Shown in pieces: positions 1-11,242 of a DNA stretch of 64,000 bases. The stretch comes from Flavobacterium sp. N3904 (lineage in GTDB: Bacteria > Bacteroidota > Bacteroidia > Flavobacteriales > Flavobacteriaceae). Each line of letters starts with the position of its first letter. Position 1 is the first letter of the stretch. The notes under the pieces are model-generated. The model saw only the letters and a program-made list of their open reading frames with translations. It was not told the origin of the DNA and made no database searches. Where the stretch lies: assembly GCF_025947305.1 (NCBI RefSeq), contig NZ_CP110009.1, positions 2,831,501 through 2,895,500 on the forward strand. Reading direction: 5' to 3'. Position numbers and translations under genes: made by a program.

Positions 1-22
1 TGCGGACAGCGGGAGTGAACTT
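1..22. repeat. Possible right end of a dispersed intergenic repeat
   Basis: The first bases read GGACAGCGGGAGTGAACTT, close to the right end of the repeat at 8284-8366 (GGATAGCGGGATTAGCTCC). Only the edge of the element is inside the window, so this is a weak call. Confidence 0.3.
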
Positions 23-53
23 GATGAAAAACCGAATATTTCTGCTCCTAAAA

Positions 54-87
54 ACAAAAAAACACCAGACTTTCGACCGGTGTTTAT
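54..87 (-). terminator. clpB: Intrinsic terminator of clpB
   Basis: Read on the minus strand, AACACCGG pairs with CTGGTGTT (one G-U pair) around a short loop, followed by a run of T. It lies about 50 bases past the clpB stop codon. Confidence 0.5.
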
Positions 88-92
88 GATGA

Positions 93-123
93 CCTTTGCC
101 AAAGTTTTGAACTTTGGCAAAGG
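93..123. terminator. Perfect 14-bp hairpin downstream of clpB
   Basis: CCTTTGCCAAAGTT (93-106) and its exact complement (110-123) enclose a 3-base loop. A short T run follows on the plus strand only, so it could terminate a plus-strand transcript entering from outside the window. It also lies just past the clpB stop. Confidence 0.4.
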
Positions 124-138
124 TTTTAGTAAGCTCTA

Positions 139-2742
<2,604 letters not shown>

Positions 2743-2780
2743 GATTAAAGGTTTTATGTTTTTTTATGTTGTTTAATAAC

Positions 2781-2788
2781 TAACTTTG
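2781..2788 (+). promoter_or_regulatory. Putative -7 element (TAACTTTG) upstream of ytxJ
   Basis: TAACTTTG matches the Bacteroidota TAnnTTTG consensus in the clpB-ytxJ intergenic space. It would leave a 5' UTR of about 100 bases. No clear -33 TTTG is visible. Confidence 0.3.
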
Positions 2789-2895
2789 CAGACTAAATAT
2801 CAAATTATATTCCACTATAAATTTACGGACAATTTGACGTTTAAACTATGATTTTCATTACTTTATAAAGACAAAACGACATAAAATACGACAAA

Positions 2896-3285
2896 ATGAG
2901 TATATTTAATTCCCTATTTGGTAGTTCAGAAGAAAAGAAAGAAACAACGAGTAAAATCAATTGGATTCCGTTAACCAACTTAGATCAACTGAATGAGATC
3001 GTTGCATTATCGAATGATAAACCAATAGCAATTTTCAAACACAGCACTCGTTGTAGTGTGAGTAGGTTTGCATTGAAACAATTTGAAAATGAATTTAATT
3101 CGGCTGAAGCAACCGACACCTATTTTCTGGATTTAATTGCGCACCGTGACGTTTCGAATGAAATTGCGAGCCGTTTTCAGGTAGAGCACCAATCGCCACA
3201 ATTATTGTTGATTAAAAACGGAAAATCAGTTTATGATGCTTCGCATAGTGATATAGATGCAAAGGATTTGGCGGAGAGATTGTAG
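2896..3285 (+). CDS. ytxJ: Bacillithiol-system redox protein YtxJ (BrxC-type, thioredoxin fold)
   Basis: This is a 129-aa thioredoxin-fold protein of the YtxJ family, thought to act as a monothiol bacilliredoxin that reverses bacillithiol mixed disulfides. The family signature is visible: FKHSTRCSVSR, with one cysteine where thioredoxin has CxxC, then FLDLIAHRDVSNEIA and HQSPQLLLIKNGK around the cis-proline. It implies bacillithiol chemistry in this organism. It is a single gene, divergent from clpB, and ends at the edge of the GxxExxY cassette. Confidence 0.85.
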   Translation: MSIFNSLFGSSEEKKETTSKINWIPLTNLDQLNEIVALSNDKPIAIFKHSTRCSVSRFALKQFENEFNSAEATDTYFLDLIAHRDVSNEIASRFQVEHQSPQLLLIKNGKSVYDASHSDIDAKDLAERL

Positions 3286-3291
3286 GTGTAT

Positions 3292-3730
3292 ACCGCAGAT
3301 TCGCAGATTATTTATTTTTCGATAGTGCTATTCGTTTGTATTCTAATGAAAAAGAGTTGAAATTAACTAGAAGAGCTAATTCATTTTTTGATACTTTTAA
3401 ATAATTTAAACATTGATTATAATGATTATTGTTAAAACAATCAACGGTTTTTATCTCTAAAATTATTTTATCAAATACTACAAAATCTGCATAAAATTTA
3501 TGTTTTAGTATTGTAGTTTTATAATTTACTAGAAACTCTTTTTCTCTTTCGAAAGAGATGTTTTCTTGTTGAAATTCAAATTCGATGGCATCTTTATAGA
3601 CAATTTCAGAAAATCCTTTTCCTAAATTTTTATGAACTTCAAAAAGAATACCAATAATTTTATAAGTTTCTTCTTTGTGTAAAAAATCTTCCATAATAAC
3701 AATAATATTTCAAATCTGCGAATCTGCGGT
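3292..3730. mobile_element. GxxExxY cassette bounded by 18-bp perfect inverted repeats
   Basis: ACCGCAGATTCGCAGATT (3292-3309) recurs as its exact complement at 3713-3730. Each arm is a tandem of CGCAGATT-type octamers. The 439-bp unit contains only the GxxExxY gene, and the gene's stop codon overlaps the left arm. Related CGCAG-type tandem sequence occurs at about 8189-8208. No target-site duplication was recognised, so mobility is an inference. Confidence 0.5.
3308..3694 (-). CDS. GxxExxY protein (PD-(D/E)XK-like)
   Basis: This 128-aa protein carries the family-defining GFSEIVY (GxxExxY) after an N-terminal helix (IIGILFEVHKNLGKG). It then has FYADFVVFDKIILEIKTVD, which fits a PD-(D/E)XK nuclease-like core (D...E-x-K), and the conserved NHYNQCLNYLK. 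The family is abundant in Bacteroidota and its role is unknown. The gene is the only content of an inverted-repeat-bounded unit, suggesting spread as a small cassette. Confidence 0.85.
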   Translation of the reverse strand: MEDFLHKEETYKIIGILFEVHKNLGKGFSEIVYKDAIEFEFQQENISFEREKEFLVNYKTTILKHKFYADFVVFDKIILEIKTVDCFNNNHYNQCLNYLKVSKNELALLVNFNSFSLEYKRIALSKNK

Positions 3731-3745
3731 CAAACCATTCTTGTT

Positions 3746-4933
3746 TTAAAATTCAGCACTCGAACCGCCGCCACTAAATCCTCCATCACCAAACTTCATA
3801 GGGGATTCATCTACTTTAACTTCAGGCTTCAGCCCAAATTGCGAAGCAACTACAAGAGTTTGTAGATTGGCAAAAGCATTTGGATTGGTAAAACGATCGG
3901 CTTTGAACGTGATTCCGGTTTCGTTGTGTTTTGTTCTTTTTATGGCAAAATAGGTAAAAGCGAATGTTGCCACACCACCAATGGTTAAGGCAATTTCAGG
4001 AGGTAAAATGTGATGATATATTCTAATGGTGAAAAAGGCAAAGCAGAGCGACAGAAAACCAATCCAAAGCATCATTCGGTCTTTGTTTTTCAAAGAAAAG
4101 ACTAAGTAAACCACAGGAATTGAAATTGTAAATGCCCAAAAGAATAGGGCAAAAGGTATTTCAGGACTCACACCATTATAGAAATAGTCTTCAGATAAGT
4201 TGAAATTCAATTCTCTTACCACATAATAGTTTCCAGAGAGATAGAATAGAATTAGGCAGAAACCTTTGGCTAGCTTCAGTCCGTTGTAATAATAAGGAAC
4301 AGTTAAATTTTGTAATGTTTTTTTAGAAATAAAATAAGATCCACCAGAAAAAAGCACCATCACAAAAGGCAATATGATTTTCCCGATTGCTAAATACTCG
4401 AATGTCGTGTACGCTAGACTTCCTGTTATTCCAAAACAGGCGAGTAGGGCTAAGGAAAGATTTAGGTATCGCAAATAAGCAATACTCGAAACGATTGCCA
4501 TTACTAGGATAACAGCGAGATAGTTGGTATTGTAATTTTGTTCAAAGGTTAGTCCAACTGCCGCCAAAAAAGTTGCAATAGCTCCTAAAATAAAAGCATC
4601 ATCTAGACCAAAACCAAAATAATTCATATTCTTAGACATATATTCTTTGGCTCCAAAGCCAATTGCAGCAAAAAGATAGATGAAAAATAAGTATGCATTG
4701 TCCATAATGGCCAACCCAAACAACGAAATAAATCCACAAATCGAAGAATACAACATGCAACCCAGAATAAAGAAACCAATTCGTATAAAGAGGTTGTTTT
4801 GACTTTTAAGCTTTGGTAATTGTTTCCCAATAGATTTGTATTGTTCGGTACTAATGAAACCTGACTCTTTCAATCGATTGGCTTCTTCGTCTATATAAAC
4901 GTTGTCTAAAAGTGTTTTATCGTATGCTATCAT
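3746..4933 (-). CDS. Multi-pass membrane protein with Gly/Ser-rich tail
   Basis: This 395-aa protein has a short soluble N-terminus (about 1-45) followed by roughly ten hydrophobic segments from residue 50 to 330. The soluble tail ends in FGDGGFSGGGSSAEF, which resembles Gly-rich tails of some bacterial membrane proteins. Its start overlaps the end of the upstream membrane gene by 17 bases, so the two are co-transcribed and may form one complex. The N-terminal sequence SGFISTEQYKSI resembles the DUF2157-type start of its partner. Function is not recognised. Confidence 0.75.
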   Translation of the reverse strand: MIAYDKTLLDNVYIDEEANRLKESGFISTEQYKSIGKQLPKLKSQNNLFIRIGFFILGCMLYSSICGFISLFGLAIMDNAYLFFIYLFAAIGFGAKEYMSKNMNYFGFGLDDAFILGAIATFLAAVGLTFEQNYNTNYLAVILVMAIVSSIAYLRYLNLSLALLACFGITGSLAYTTFEYLAIGKIILPFVMVLFSGGSYFISKKTLQNLTVPYYYNGLKLAKGFCLILFYLSGNYYVVRELNFNLSEDYFYNGVSPEIPFALFFWAFTISIPVVYLVFSLKNKDRMMLWIGFLSLCFAFFTIRIYHHILPPEIALTIGGVATFAFTYFAIKRTKHNETGITFKADRFTNPNAFANLQTLVVASQFGLKPEVKVDESPMKFGDGGFSGGGSSAEF

Positions 4934-5915
4934 CGCTAGTGTTTTTGTTAAAATGTTTAATCAATTTTATAAAACCAATTATGGAGCCAATAAAATAAAA
5001 AGGAGTAGTGAAAATGAAAACAGAGAATAGGTCTTCGAAATGGATGGATTCTAAAATCCTCACAAATAATATGTTCATACCAATATATCCGTATAAAACT
5101 GTGAAAATGAATTGAGAAATTGACCTGATTTGGAAGCTTAAATTATAAAAATAATAGGAAGTGATTCCCAACACTAATCCAAAAGCCAACCAATAATCCT
5201 GGAATAAATTGACAATACAGGCAATGCTAACCAAATGCAACGAAAAAGTAAGATAGACCAGATTGAAGTGTTTTTTTAGATTGATTTTGGTTGCATACAA
5301 AACCCAAAGCAACAAAGTCAAACCAAAGGCCAGCCCAACATAACTTAAGTAGGTATTATCAATCATCTCGTTTTCAAAAACATGTTTTGGGTCAACCGAT
5401 AGTCCTAAATAGGCCGCCATTCCGGTGATTCCGATAGACAGAACGCTTTTGCTGTCGAAATAATACGCACAAAATAGACTTATAATAGTAGGTACTAAAG
5501 TAGCCAATCCATAATGAGTGGCAAATGTTTGATATTGAAACTGCAAATAACCCACAAATGTACAGCTCAATATAACTGCGGTAAGGACCAAATAATCATA
5601 AAGTGGATTAGGGAAAGAAACTTCCTCTTTTTTGAACCCTGGATGATTTTTAAAACAAAAATAAAAACATATGAAAGTTACCAAAAGCAATAATCCAAGA
5701 ATTGCGGTGTGACCTATTGTATCAATATTTTGGTAAATCAGAATCCCAATACCCGAAGTAAACATCAGCATCGAAAGGTATAATAAGAACTTCAATTCGT
5801 TATGAACCGAAAACAAATTCAGTCCTCGGTATGCCTTAATAGATTCGAATTGTTCTTCTGAAATTTGATTTTTGTCAAAAAGTGTTTGCGTTGCTTGTTC
5901 TTCGAAATTCGCCAT
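4917..5915 (-). CDS. DUF2157-like membrane protein
   Basis: This 332-aa protein starts with a short soluble helix pair (NQISEEQFESIKAYRG) of the kind seen in DUF2157 proteins. About nine to ten hydrophobic segments follow, from residue 42 to 320. It is the first gene of a two-gene operon with the 395-aa membrane protein. No enzymatic motif is visible, and the DUF2157 assignment is by pattern only. Confidence 0.7.
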   Translation of the reverse strand: MANFEEQATQTLFDKNQISEEQFESIKAYRGLNLFSVHNELKFLLYLSMLMFTSGIGILIYQNIDTIGHTAILGLLLLVTFICFYFCFKNHPGFKKEEVSFPNPLYDYLVLTAVILSCTFVGYLQFQYQTFATHYGLATLVPTIISLFCAYYFDSKSVLSIGITGMAAYLGLSVDPKHVFENEMIDNTYLSYVGLAFGLTLLLWVLYATKINLKKHFNLVYLTFSLHLVSIACIVNLFQDYWLAFGLVLGITSYYFYNLSFQIRSISQFIFTVLYGYIGMNILFVRILESIHFEDLFSVFIFTTPFYFIGSIIGFIKLIKHFNKNTSDDSIR

Positions 5916-6064
5916 GCTATTTATTTAAGATATTACTCAAATATATAGAATTTTTAGTACTAATTAAAGAGGGAAGGAGTAGTTATTTTTAAAAGGTGAA
6001 TGTGGCACAACAATATCATTTCTGCAGAATTACCTATAACTTTAATTTGCAGAAACTAAAAGCA

Positions 6065-6101
6065 TAAAAAAACCAATTTTTCTAAATAGAAAAATTGGTT
6101 T
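6065..6101 (-). terminator. Strong intrinsic terminator of the lipoprotein gene
   Basis: A perfect 15-bp stem (arms 6070-6084 and 6087-6101) with a 2-base loop is followed by seven T on the minus strand, 25 bases after the stop of the 192-aa lipoprotein gene. Confidence 0.85.
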
Positions 6102-6125
6102 CAATAATTGAATTAGTAAGCAATG

Positions 6126-6704
6126 TTATTTTTGTATTTTAATATCTACTACAATTCTGGGATCGTAACCCACTCTGTGAACGGATTTAATGTAGATTGC
6201 TCCTTTTTTACCAGCAGCATTTTTGAATAATACGACATTGGGTGTTTTATCATCTGGAAAAGAATCATCATCATCAGTGTCTATTTTAATTGACTCAAAA
6301 TCAGATCCTTTTTCTATTTTGTTGAATTGATCAATAGTTAATAGGTCTTTTTGGGCATTGATAAATAAGGTAAGTGGTGCATTTTTGATTCCATAATCAG
6401 CATTATTGGGGCTCATAAAATAGTTTAAGCTATAATTTGCACTATAGAAAGCAATATCAATTTTGGGTAAAGTTGCGGCATCAATTTTACTGGTTTTAAA
6501 AGATTTTCCCAATTCTGTTGAAAAGTATAAAGCCGCATCGTATCCTTCAGATTGGTCTAAAGAAAAAGTTACATTGGTAAAGGTTTTTAGGGTAGCGGTA
6601 TCCGTTGTATTCGAGTCAGTTTTTGTTTCATCATCACTTGAACAACTGTTAAATAAAAGAGAGCAGATACATACTAAAAATGCAATTGTGTAGGTTAATT
6701 TCAT
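6126..6704 (-). CDS. Hypothetical lipoprotein
   Basis: This 192-aa protein has a signal peptide ending in a lipobox (LLFNSC, Cys about 20) followed by SSDDE, a +2 Ser/acidic pattern typical of exported Bacteroidota lipoproteins. A Thr/Asp-rich linker (about 25-40) leads into a single globular domain with no recognised motif. It is monocistronic, with a strong terminator. Confidence 0.8.
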   Translation of the reverse strand: MKLTYTIAFLVCICSLLFNSCSSDDETKTDSNTTDTATLKTFTNVTFSLDQSEGYDAALYFSTELGKSFKTSKIDAATLPKIDIAFYSANYSLNYFMSPNNADYGIKNAPLTLFINAQKDLLTIDQFNKIEKGSDFESIKIDTDDDDSFPDDKTPNVVLFKNAAGKKGAIYIKSVHRVGYDPRIVVDIKIQK

Positions 6705-6840
6705 AGGGGGTTAGTTTTATAAATTTTTTGTGAAAATATATAATATTATGCGTGCATACTATTTTTTAATGTTAAAAAAATAGTATTTAATATGAGTTTT
6801 TGGGAATGTTTGAGTAAAGTTTTAGGGTAGAATAGGTTAT

Positions 6841-6875
6841 AAAAAAAATCCATAAATACTTTTTATGGATTTTTA
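6841..6875 (-). terminator. Terminator after argH
   Basis: AAAATCCATAAA and TTTATGGATTTT form a stem around a short loop. A T run follows on the minus strand, 18 bases beyond the argH stop. The stem is A/T-flanked on both sides and may work in both directions. Confidence 0.75.
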
Positions 6876-6892
6876 ACTAGGTTTTTTTTGAA

Positions 6893-8173
6893 TTAATATG
6901 AATTCTTCATTTTGTCTTTTATTTCCTCCAAGCACAAATTATTAATGCTTCCTTCGTGGGTGTGTTTGGTTTCTTTTGGTGATTGATAGGTTCCGTTTTC
7001 CAATTGCTCGGCAACGGCTTTGTAGGCATCTCTAAAAGGCATTCCGGCAACCACCATTTCGTTTAAAGTATCAACAGTAAATAAATAATTGTATTTTGGA
7101 TCATTTAAGATATTGTCTTTTACCGTGATGTCTTTTATGGAGAAAATGGCAATATCCAAACAGGCTTTTAGGTTTTGAATCGCAGGAAACAACCCTTCTT
7201 TCAAGAGCTGTAAGTCCCTGTGGTAACCGCTTGGAAGATTGTTGGTTATCAAAGTGATTTCATAAGGCAAGGCTTGAATCTTGTTGCACTTACCGCGAAT
7301 TAGTTCAAAAACATCCGGGTTTTTTTTGTGTGGCATAATACTCGAACCAGTGGTAAGATGCGAAGGCAAACCGATAAAACCAAAATTCTGGCTCATATAT
7401 AAACACACATCCATAGAAAACTTAGAAAGGGTAGAGGCCACACTGCTCATGGCAAAAGCAACTGTTTTTTCAGATTTTCCGCGGCTCATTTGTGCTGCAA
7501 CCGAATTGTATTTTAAGGTTTCAAAACCCAATTCTTTGGTAGTAAATGTTCTGTTGATAGGAAACGAACTTCCGTAACCTGCAGCAGAACCCAATGGATT
7601 TTGGTCCACAATTTTCAAAGCGGCGTTTAGCATCGTGATATCGTCAATCAAGCTTTCGGCATAGGCGGAAAACCACAGACCGAAAGAAGATGGCATTGCA
7701 ATTTGAAGGTGTGTGTAACCCGGCAATAATACATTTTGGTGTTTTTCTGCCGATTCCATCATTAAATCAAAAAGAGTTTTTACCTGCGATTTGAATTCGG
7801 TTACTACATCTTTTAGATATAAATTTACATCTACCAAAACTTGATCGTTACGCGAACGCGCGGTGTGGATTTTTTTTCCAGCATCGCCGAGTTTTACCGT
7901 CAGTAAATATTCGATTTTGGAATGTACGTCTTCAAAACTGTCTTCGATTTCGAAATTTCCGTTTGCAATGTCCTTTATGATTTCGTTCAAAGCCAAGACC
8001 AAGGATTCGGTTTCGGCAGCTGTCAGTAGTCCAATTTGTCCTAACATTTTGGCATGGGCAATGGAGCCTAAAGCGTCGTATTTGGCCAAAACCAAATCGA
8101 GTTCTCTATCGTTTCCTACTGTAAAATGTTCGATTTGTTTGTCGGTTGGTATTCCTTTTTCCCAAAGTTTCAT
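6893..8173 (-). CDS. argH: Argininosuccinate lyase
   Basis: ArgH cleaves argininosuccinate to arginine and fumarate, the last step of arginine synthesis. The 426-aa protein has the superfamily signature GSSIMPHKKN at 276-285, the ARSRNDQ substrate loop near 105-111 and the GYTHLQ histidine near 155. It is slightly shorter than the usual 450-460 aa, mostly at the C-terminus. It is the last gene of the minus-strand arginine cluster. A 218-bp spacer holding a dispersed repeat separates it from argE, so it may have its own promoter or a processing site. Confidence 0.96.
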   Translation of the reverse strand: MKLWEKGIPTDKQIEHFTVGNDRELDLVLAKYDALGSIAHAKMLGQIGLLTAAETESLVLALNEIIKDIANGNFEIEDSFEDVHSKIEYLLTVKLGDAGKKIHTARSRNDQVLVDVNLYLKDVVTEFKSQVKTLFDLMMESAEKHQNVLLPGYTHLQIAMPSSFGLWFSAYAESLIDDITMLNAALKIVDQNPLGSAAGYGSSFPINRTFTTKELGFETLKYNSVAAQMSRGKSEKTVAFAMSSVASTLSKFSMDVCLYMSQNFGFIGLPSHLTTGSSIMPHKKNPDVFELIRGKCNKIQALPYEITLITNNLPSGYHRDLQLLKEGLFPAIQNLKACLDIAIFSIKDITVKDNILNDPKYNYLFTVDTLNEMVVAGMPFRDAYKAVAEQLENGTYQSPKETKHTHEGSINNLCLEEIKDKMKNSY

Positions 8174-8283
8174 AAGATGTTTTTTTTAATTCGCAGAGAT
8201 TCGCAGAGGAAGCTCAATCCCGATAGATATCGGGACACAAAGTTTCTTTTGGTTTCAATAATTTTCTTGTTTCCTGATGGCCC

Positions 8284-8366
8284 TAGCCCCGATAGAATCG
8301 GAAATCCTTTTTATTTTTTCTTTAAAAATAAAAAGATTGGAGTGGATAGCGGGATTAGCTCCTTCC
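8284..8366. repeat. Dispersed structured repeat, copy A (TAGCCCCG...GCGGGA)
   Basis: Conserved outer blocks (TAGCCCCGATAGAA, ATCCTTTT, AAAAGATTGGA, AGCGGGA) flank a stem whose own sequence is element-specific: CTTTTTATTTTT at 8307-8318 with its perfect complement at 8324-8335. The same layout recurs at 17182-17250 with a different but paired stem. Upstream in the same spacer lie a palindrome TCCCGATA/TATCGGGA (about 8218-8235) and tandem TTCGCAGAG repeats (about 8191-8208). Confidence 0.65.
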
Positions 8367-8391
8367 TACGACTATGCTCAGGATGAATATT

Positions 8392-9462
8392 TTAGTTCTT
8401 CAAGAAGTCTCCCAGTATTTTGATGTATAATTGGATGCCTTCTTCAATTTCGTTTACATATATAAATTCGTCTGCCGAGTGTGACCGCAGGGATTCTCCT
8501 GGCCCAAGCTTCAAGGATTGACAACTCAAAACCGACTGATCCGAAAGGGTAGGAGAGCCATAGGTCGTTCTTCCCAATGCGATTCCGGCTTGCACCAAAC
8601 CGTGCGAAACGGGAATAGACGAGGCATTCAAATGCATCGAACGCGGTGTGATTTGCGCGGTTAAATTCTTGTTGACGGTTTCCAAAATCTCGACATTGCT
8701 GTAACAGTCATTTACGCGAATATCGACTACCAAATGGCATTCGGCAGGAACTACGTTGTGTTGTTTTCCGGCATTGATTTGGGTAACGGTCATTTTTACA
8801 GGACCTAAAACTTCCGATATTTTTTCGAATTGGTAGGTGTTAAACCACTCAATTACTTTCATCGCATTGTAAATTGGGTTGTCAGGGTTGGTGTGAGCAG
8901 CGTGACTGGCGGTGCCTTTGACAACGACATCGAGTACCAATAATCCTTTTTCGGCTACAGCCAATTGCATCAAAGTAGGTTCACCCACGATGGCGCAATC
9001 CAACACGGGTAAATGTTTTAAAACACTGTTGAGGCCTTGTTTACCGCTGCTTTCTTCCTCGGCTGAGGCTACCATTACTATATTGTGAGAAAGGTTTTCG
9101 TTGGCATAAAAATAAACGAAAGTCGCCATAAGCGAAACCAAACAACCACCCGCATCATTACTGCCCAATCCGTACAATTTGCCGTCTTTTTCAATGGCTT
9201 TGAACGGGTCATTGGTATAGCCCTGATTCGGTTTTACAGTGTCGTGGTGCGAGTTGAGTAACAGTGTGGGTTTGGATTTGTCAAAATGCTCATTGTAAGC
9301 CCAAATATTATTGTTTTCCCGCTCGAAAGGAATACTGTTTTGACGGAACCAATTTTCGATTAAAAGCGCTGTTTGATCTTCTTCGCTTGAAAAGGAAGGA
9401 GTTTCGATCAACGATTTTAATAAAGCAATGGCCTCTTGTGTTAGGGTTTCTATGTTTTTCAT
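8392..9462 (-). CDS. argE: M20 family N-acyl-L-ornithine deacylase (ArgE-type)
   Basis: This enzyme removes the N-acyl group from acylornithine to yield ornithine. Metal-site motifs of the M20 family are present: NSHHDTVKP, GLGSNDAGG, the catalytic SAEEESSGKQG and GEPT, and a late HSADEF. The ATG at 9462 (MKNIETLTQ) is preferred, giving 356 aa. A longer frame to 9525 would overlap argB by 59 bases and adds a non-conserved extension. It is 4 bases from argB in the same operon. Whether the substrate is acetyl- or succinyl-ornithine cannot be settled from this protein alone. Confidence 0.9.
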   Translation of the reverse strand: MKNIETLTQEAIALLKSLIETPSFSSEEDQTALLIENWFRQNSIPFERENNNIWAYNEHFDKSKPTLLLNSHHDTVKPNQGYTNDPFKAIEKDGKLYGLGSNDAGGCLVSLMATFVYFYANENLSHNIVMVASAEEESSGKQGLNSVLKHLPVLDCAIVGEPTLMQLAVAEKGLLVLDVVVKGTASHAAHTNPDNPIYNAMKVIEWFNTYQFEKISEVLGPVKMTVTQINAGKQHNVVPAECHLVVDIRVNDCYSNVEILETVNKNLTAQITPRSMHLNASSIPVSHGLVQAGIALGRTTYGSPTLSDQSVLSCQSLKLGPGESLRSHSADEFIYVNEIEEGIQLYIKILGDFLKN

Positions 9463-9466
9463 GTTT

Positions 9467-10243
9467 TTATAATTCAATACTTGTATGAACGATTCCTTCG
9501 TTTTGCAACATGCTGTGGTGTCCAATTTTTATTTTCTGAACGCCTTTGGACAAACTGTTGAAACAATTGTCTAATTTAGGTATCATCCCCGAATGTATGG
9601 CTTTTTCGGCTTTTAATTTGGTGTACAATTCGTGGTTGATTTGTTCGATTACCGAACTGTCATCCTCTGCATCGTACAAAACGCCTGGTTTTTCAAAACA
9701 ATAGGTCAAAGTAACTTCGAATATTTCGGATAAGGCGATGGCCAATTCACTGGCAATCGTATCGGCGTTGGTATTCAATAATTGTCCTTTTCCATCGTGC
9801 GTGATGGCACAAAAAATAGGAGTTATTCCGCTTTTTAGGAGCGTTTCCAATAAAGGCGTATTCACTTTTTGTACATCGCCCACAAAACCATAATCAATTG
9901 TGGGATGATTTCTTTTAGTGGACAGAATTAAATTACCATCGGCACCCGAAAATCCCATCGCATTGGTAGTATTGCCTTGCAGTTGAGCCACTATATTTTT
10001 GTTGATTTCACCTGCATAAATCATTACTACTACATCCAGCATTGGCGCATCGGTAATGCGGCGTCCATCAATCATTTGAGGAACTAGTCCGATACTTTGT
10101 GCCATTTTAGTAGCCGATTTTCCACCACCGTGAACAAGTATTTTGTAGCCTTCGATTTTAGAAAAATCAGTAAGGAATTGTGCCAATTCGGTTGGATCGT
10201 CGATGATGTTGCCACCTATTTTTATGATTGATAATTTTGTCAT
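9467..10243 (-). CDS. argB: Acetylglutamate kinase
   Basis: ArgB phosphorylates N-acylglutamate, the second step of arginine synthesis. The 258-aa protein shows the amino-acid kinase fold: IIKIGGNII at the N-terminus, VHGGGKSAT at about 38-46, and the nucleotide-binding NTNADTIASELA. The length fits the short, generally arginine-insensitive form. It starts one base after the argF' stop codon, so translation is likely coupled. Confidence 0.94.
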   Translation of the reverse strand: MTKLSIIKIGGNIIDDPTELAQFLTDFSKIEGYKILVHGGGKSATKMAQSIGLVPQMIDGRRITDAPMLDVVVMIYAGEINKNIVAQLQGNTTNAMGFSGADGNLILSTKRNHPTIDYGFVGDVQKVNTPLLETLLKSGITPIFCAITHDGKGQLLNTNADTIASELAIALSEIFEVTLTYCFEKPGVLYDAEDDSSVIEQINHELYTKLKAEKAIHSGMIPKLDNCFNSLSKGVQKIKIGHHSMLQNEGIVHTSIEL

Positions 10244-10244
10244 T

Positions 10245-11198
10245 TTATTTGTCTAATTTTTTCAAAATCTTCTGCAATACCAATTGAGCCGAATAGGTTC
10301 TATTATTAGCTTGTTGAATTACAATCGAATTTTCGCTGTCAATTACTTCATCTGTTACAATTACGTTACGTCTTACAGGCAAACAGTGCATGAATTTGGC
10401 ATTGTTGGTCAGTTTCATTTTATCGGTAGTAATCGTCCAATTCGGGTCGGAATTGGTGATTTTACCATATTCTTTGTAGTTGCTCCAGTTTTTGGCATAG
10501 ATAAAATCGGCATTTTCAAAAGCTTTGTCTTGGTCATACTCGATTTTTGAGTCTTTTGTGATTTCTGGATTTAGTTCATAGCCTTCAGGGTGTGTAATGA
10601 CAAAATCCATTTCGGTTTGCAATTGCATCATTTCTACAAATGAATTGGGAACGGCCTGAGGTAACGCTCTCGGGTGCGGTGCCCATGACAATACCACTTT
10701 TGGGCGGTGTTTGGTCTTGTGTTCTTCCATCGTGATCGCATCGGCAAGGGATTGCAATGGATGTCCTGTTGCACTTTCCATATTTAGGATAGGCACTGTG
10801 GCATATTTCAAGAAACCGCTCATTACTGTTTCGGCATTGTCTTTTTCTTTGTCAACCAATCCTGCAAAAGCTCTAATTGCAATAATATCTGCATATTTCG
10901 AAACTACTTCAGCAGCTTCTTTGATGTGTTCTGATGCGCCTTGGTTCATGATGGTTCCGTCCTCAAATTCCAGTGTCCAGCCTTCGCTTCCAAAGTTCAT
11001 TACCATAACGTTCATTCCTAAATTTATGGCTGCTTTTTGAGTACTCAAACGTGTTCTCAAACTAGAGTTAAAAAACAACATTACTAAGGTTTTGTTTTTT
11101 CCTAGTTTTTTGTTTTTGAGCGGATTTTTTTTGATTTTTATGGCTTGTTTCACCCATTTTTGGAGTGAATCTATTTCTTTTATTGAGGTGTAGTTCAT
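10245..11198 (-). CDS. argF': N-acylornithine carbamoyltransferase (ArgF')
   Basis: This enzyme transfers a carbamoyl group to N-acylornithine; Bacteroidota and xanthomonads use it instead of ordinary ornithine carbamoyltransferase. The 317-aa protein has the carbamoyl-phosphate loop as FFNSSLRTR (STRTR in normal OTC), HPLQSLADA, WAPHPRALPQAVPNS and MHCLPVRRN, all typical of the acyl-specific branch. The 80s loop reads NQGASEHIKEA with Glu at 90. Known work on this family ties acetyl versus succinyl preference to one residue in this loop (Glu in X. campestris, Pro in B. fragilis), so acetylornithine is a reasonable guess. Confidence 0.92.
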   Translation of the reverse strand: MNYTSIKEIDSLQKWVKQAIKIKKNPLKNKKLGKNKTLVMLFFNSSLRTRLSTQKAAINLGMNVMVMNFGSEGWTLEFEDGTIMNQGASEHIKEAAEVVSKYADIIAIRAFAGLVDKEKDNAETVMSGFLKYATVPILNMESATGHPLQSLADAITMEEHKTKHRPKVVLSWAPHPRALPQAVPNSFVEMMQLQTEMDFVITHPEGYELNPEITKDSKIEYDQDKAFENADFIYAKNWSNYKEYGKITNSDPNWTITTDKMKLTNNAKFMHCLPVRRNVIVTDEVIDSENSIVIQQANNRTYSAQLVLQKILKKLDK

Positions 11199-11242
11199 GG
11201 TTGTTGTTTGTTAATTGGATAATGGACTTGCAGTTAATATAT

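Noticed and set aside
9463..9525. Longer argE start overlapping argB
   Set aside because: The extension overlaps argB by 59 bases and has no ArgE-like sequence; the ATG at 9462 sits 4 bases after argB.
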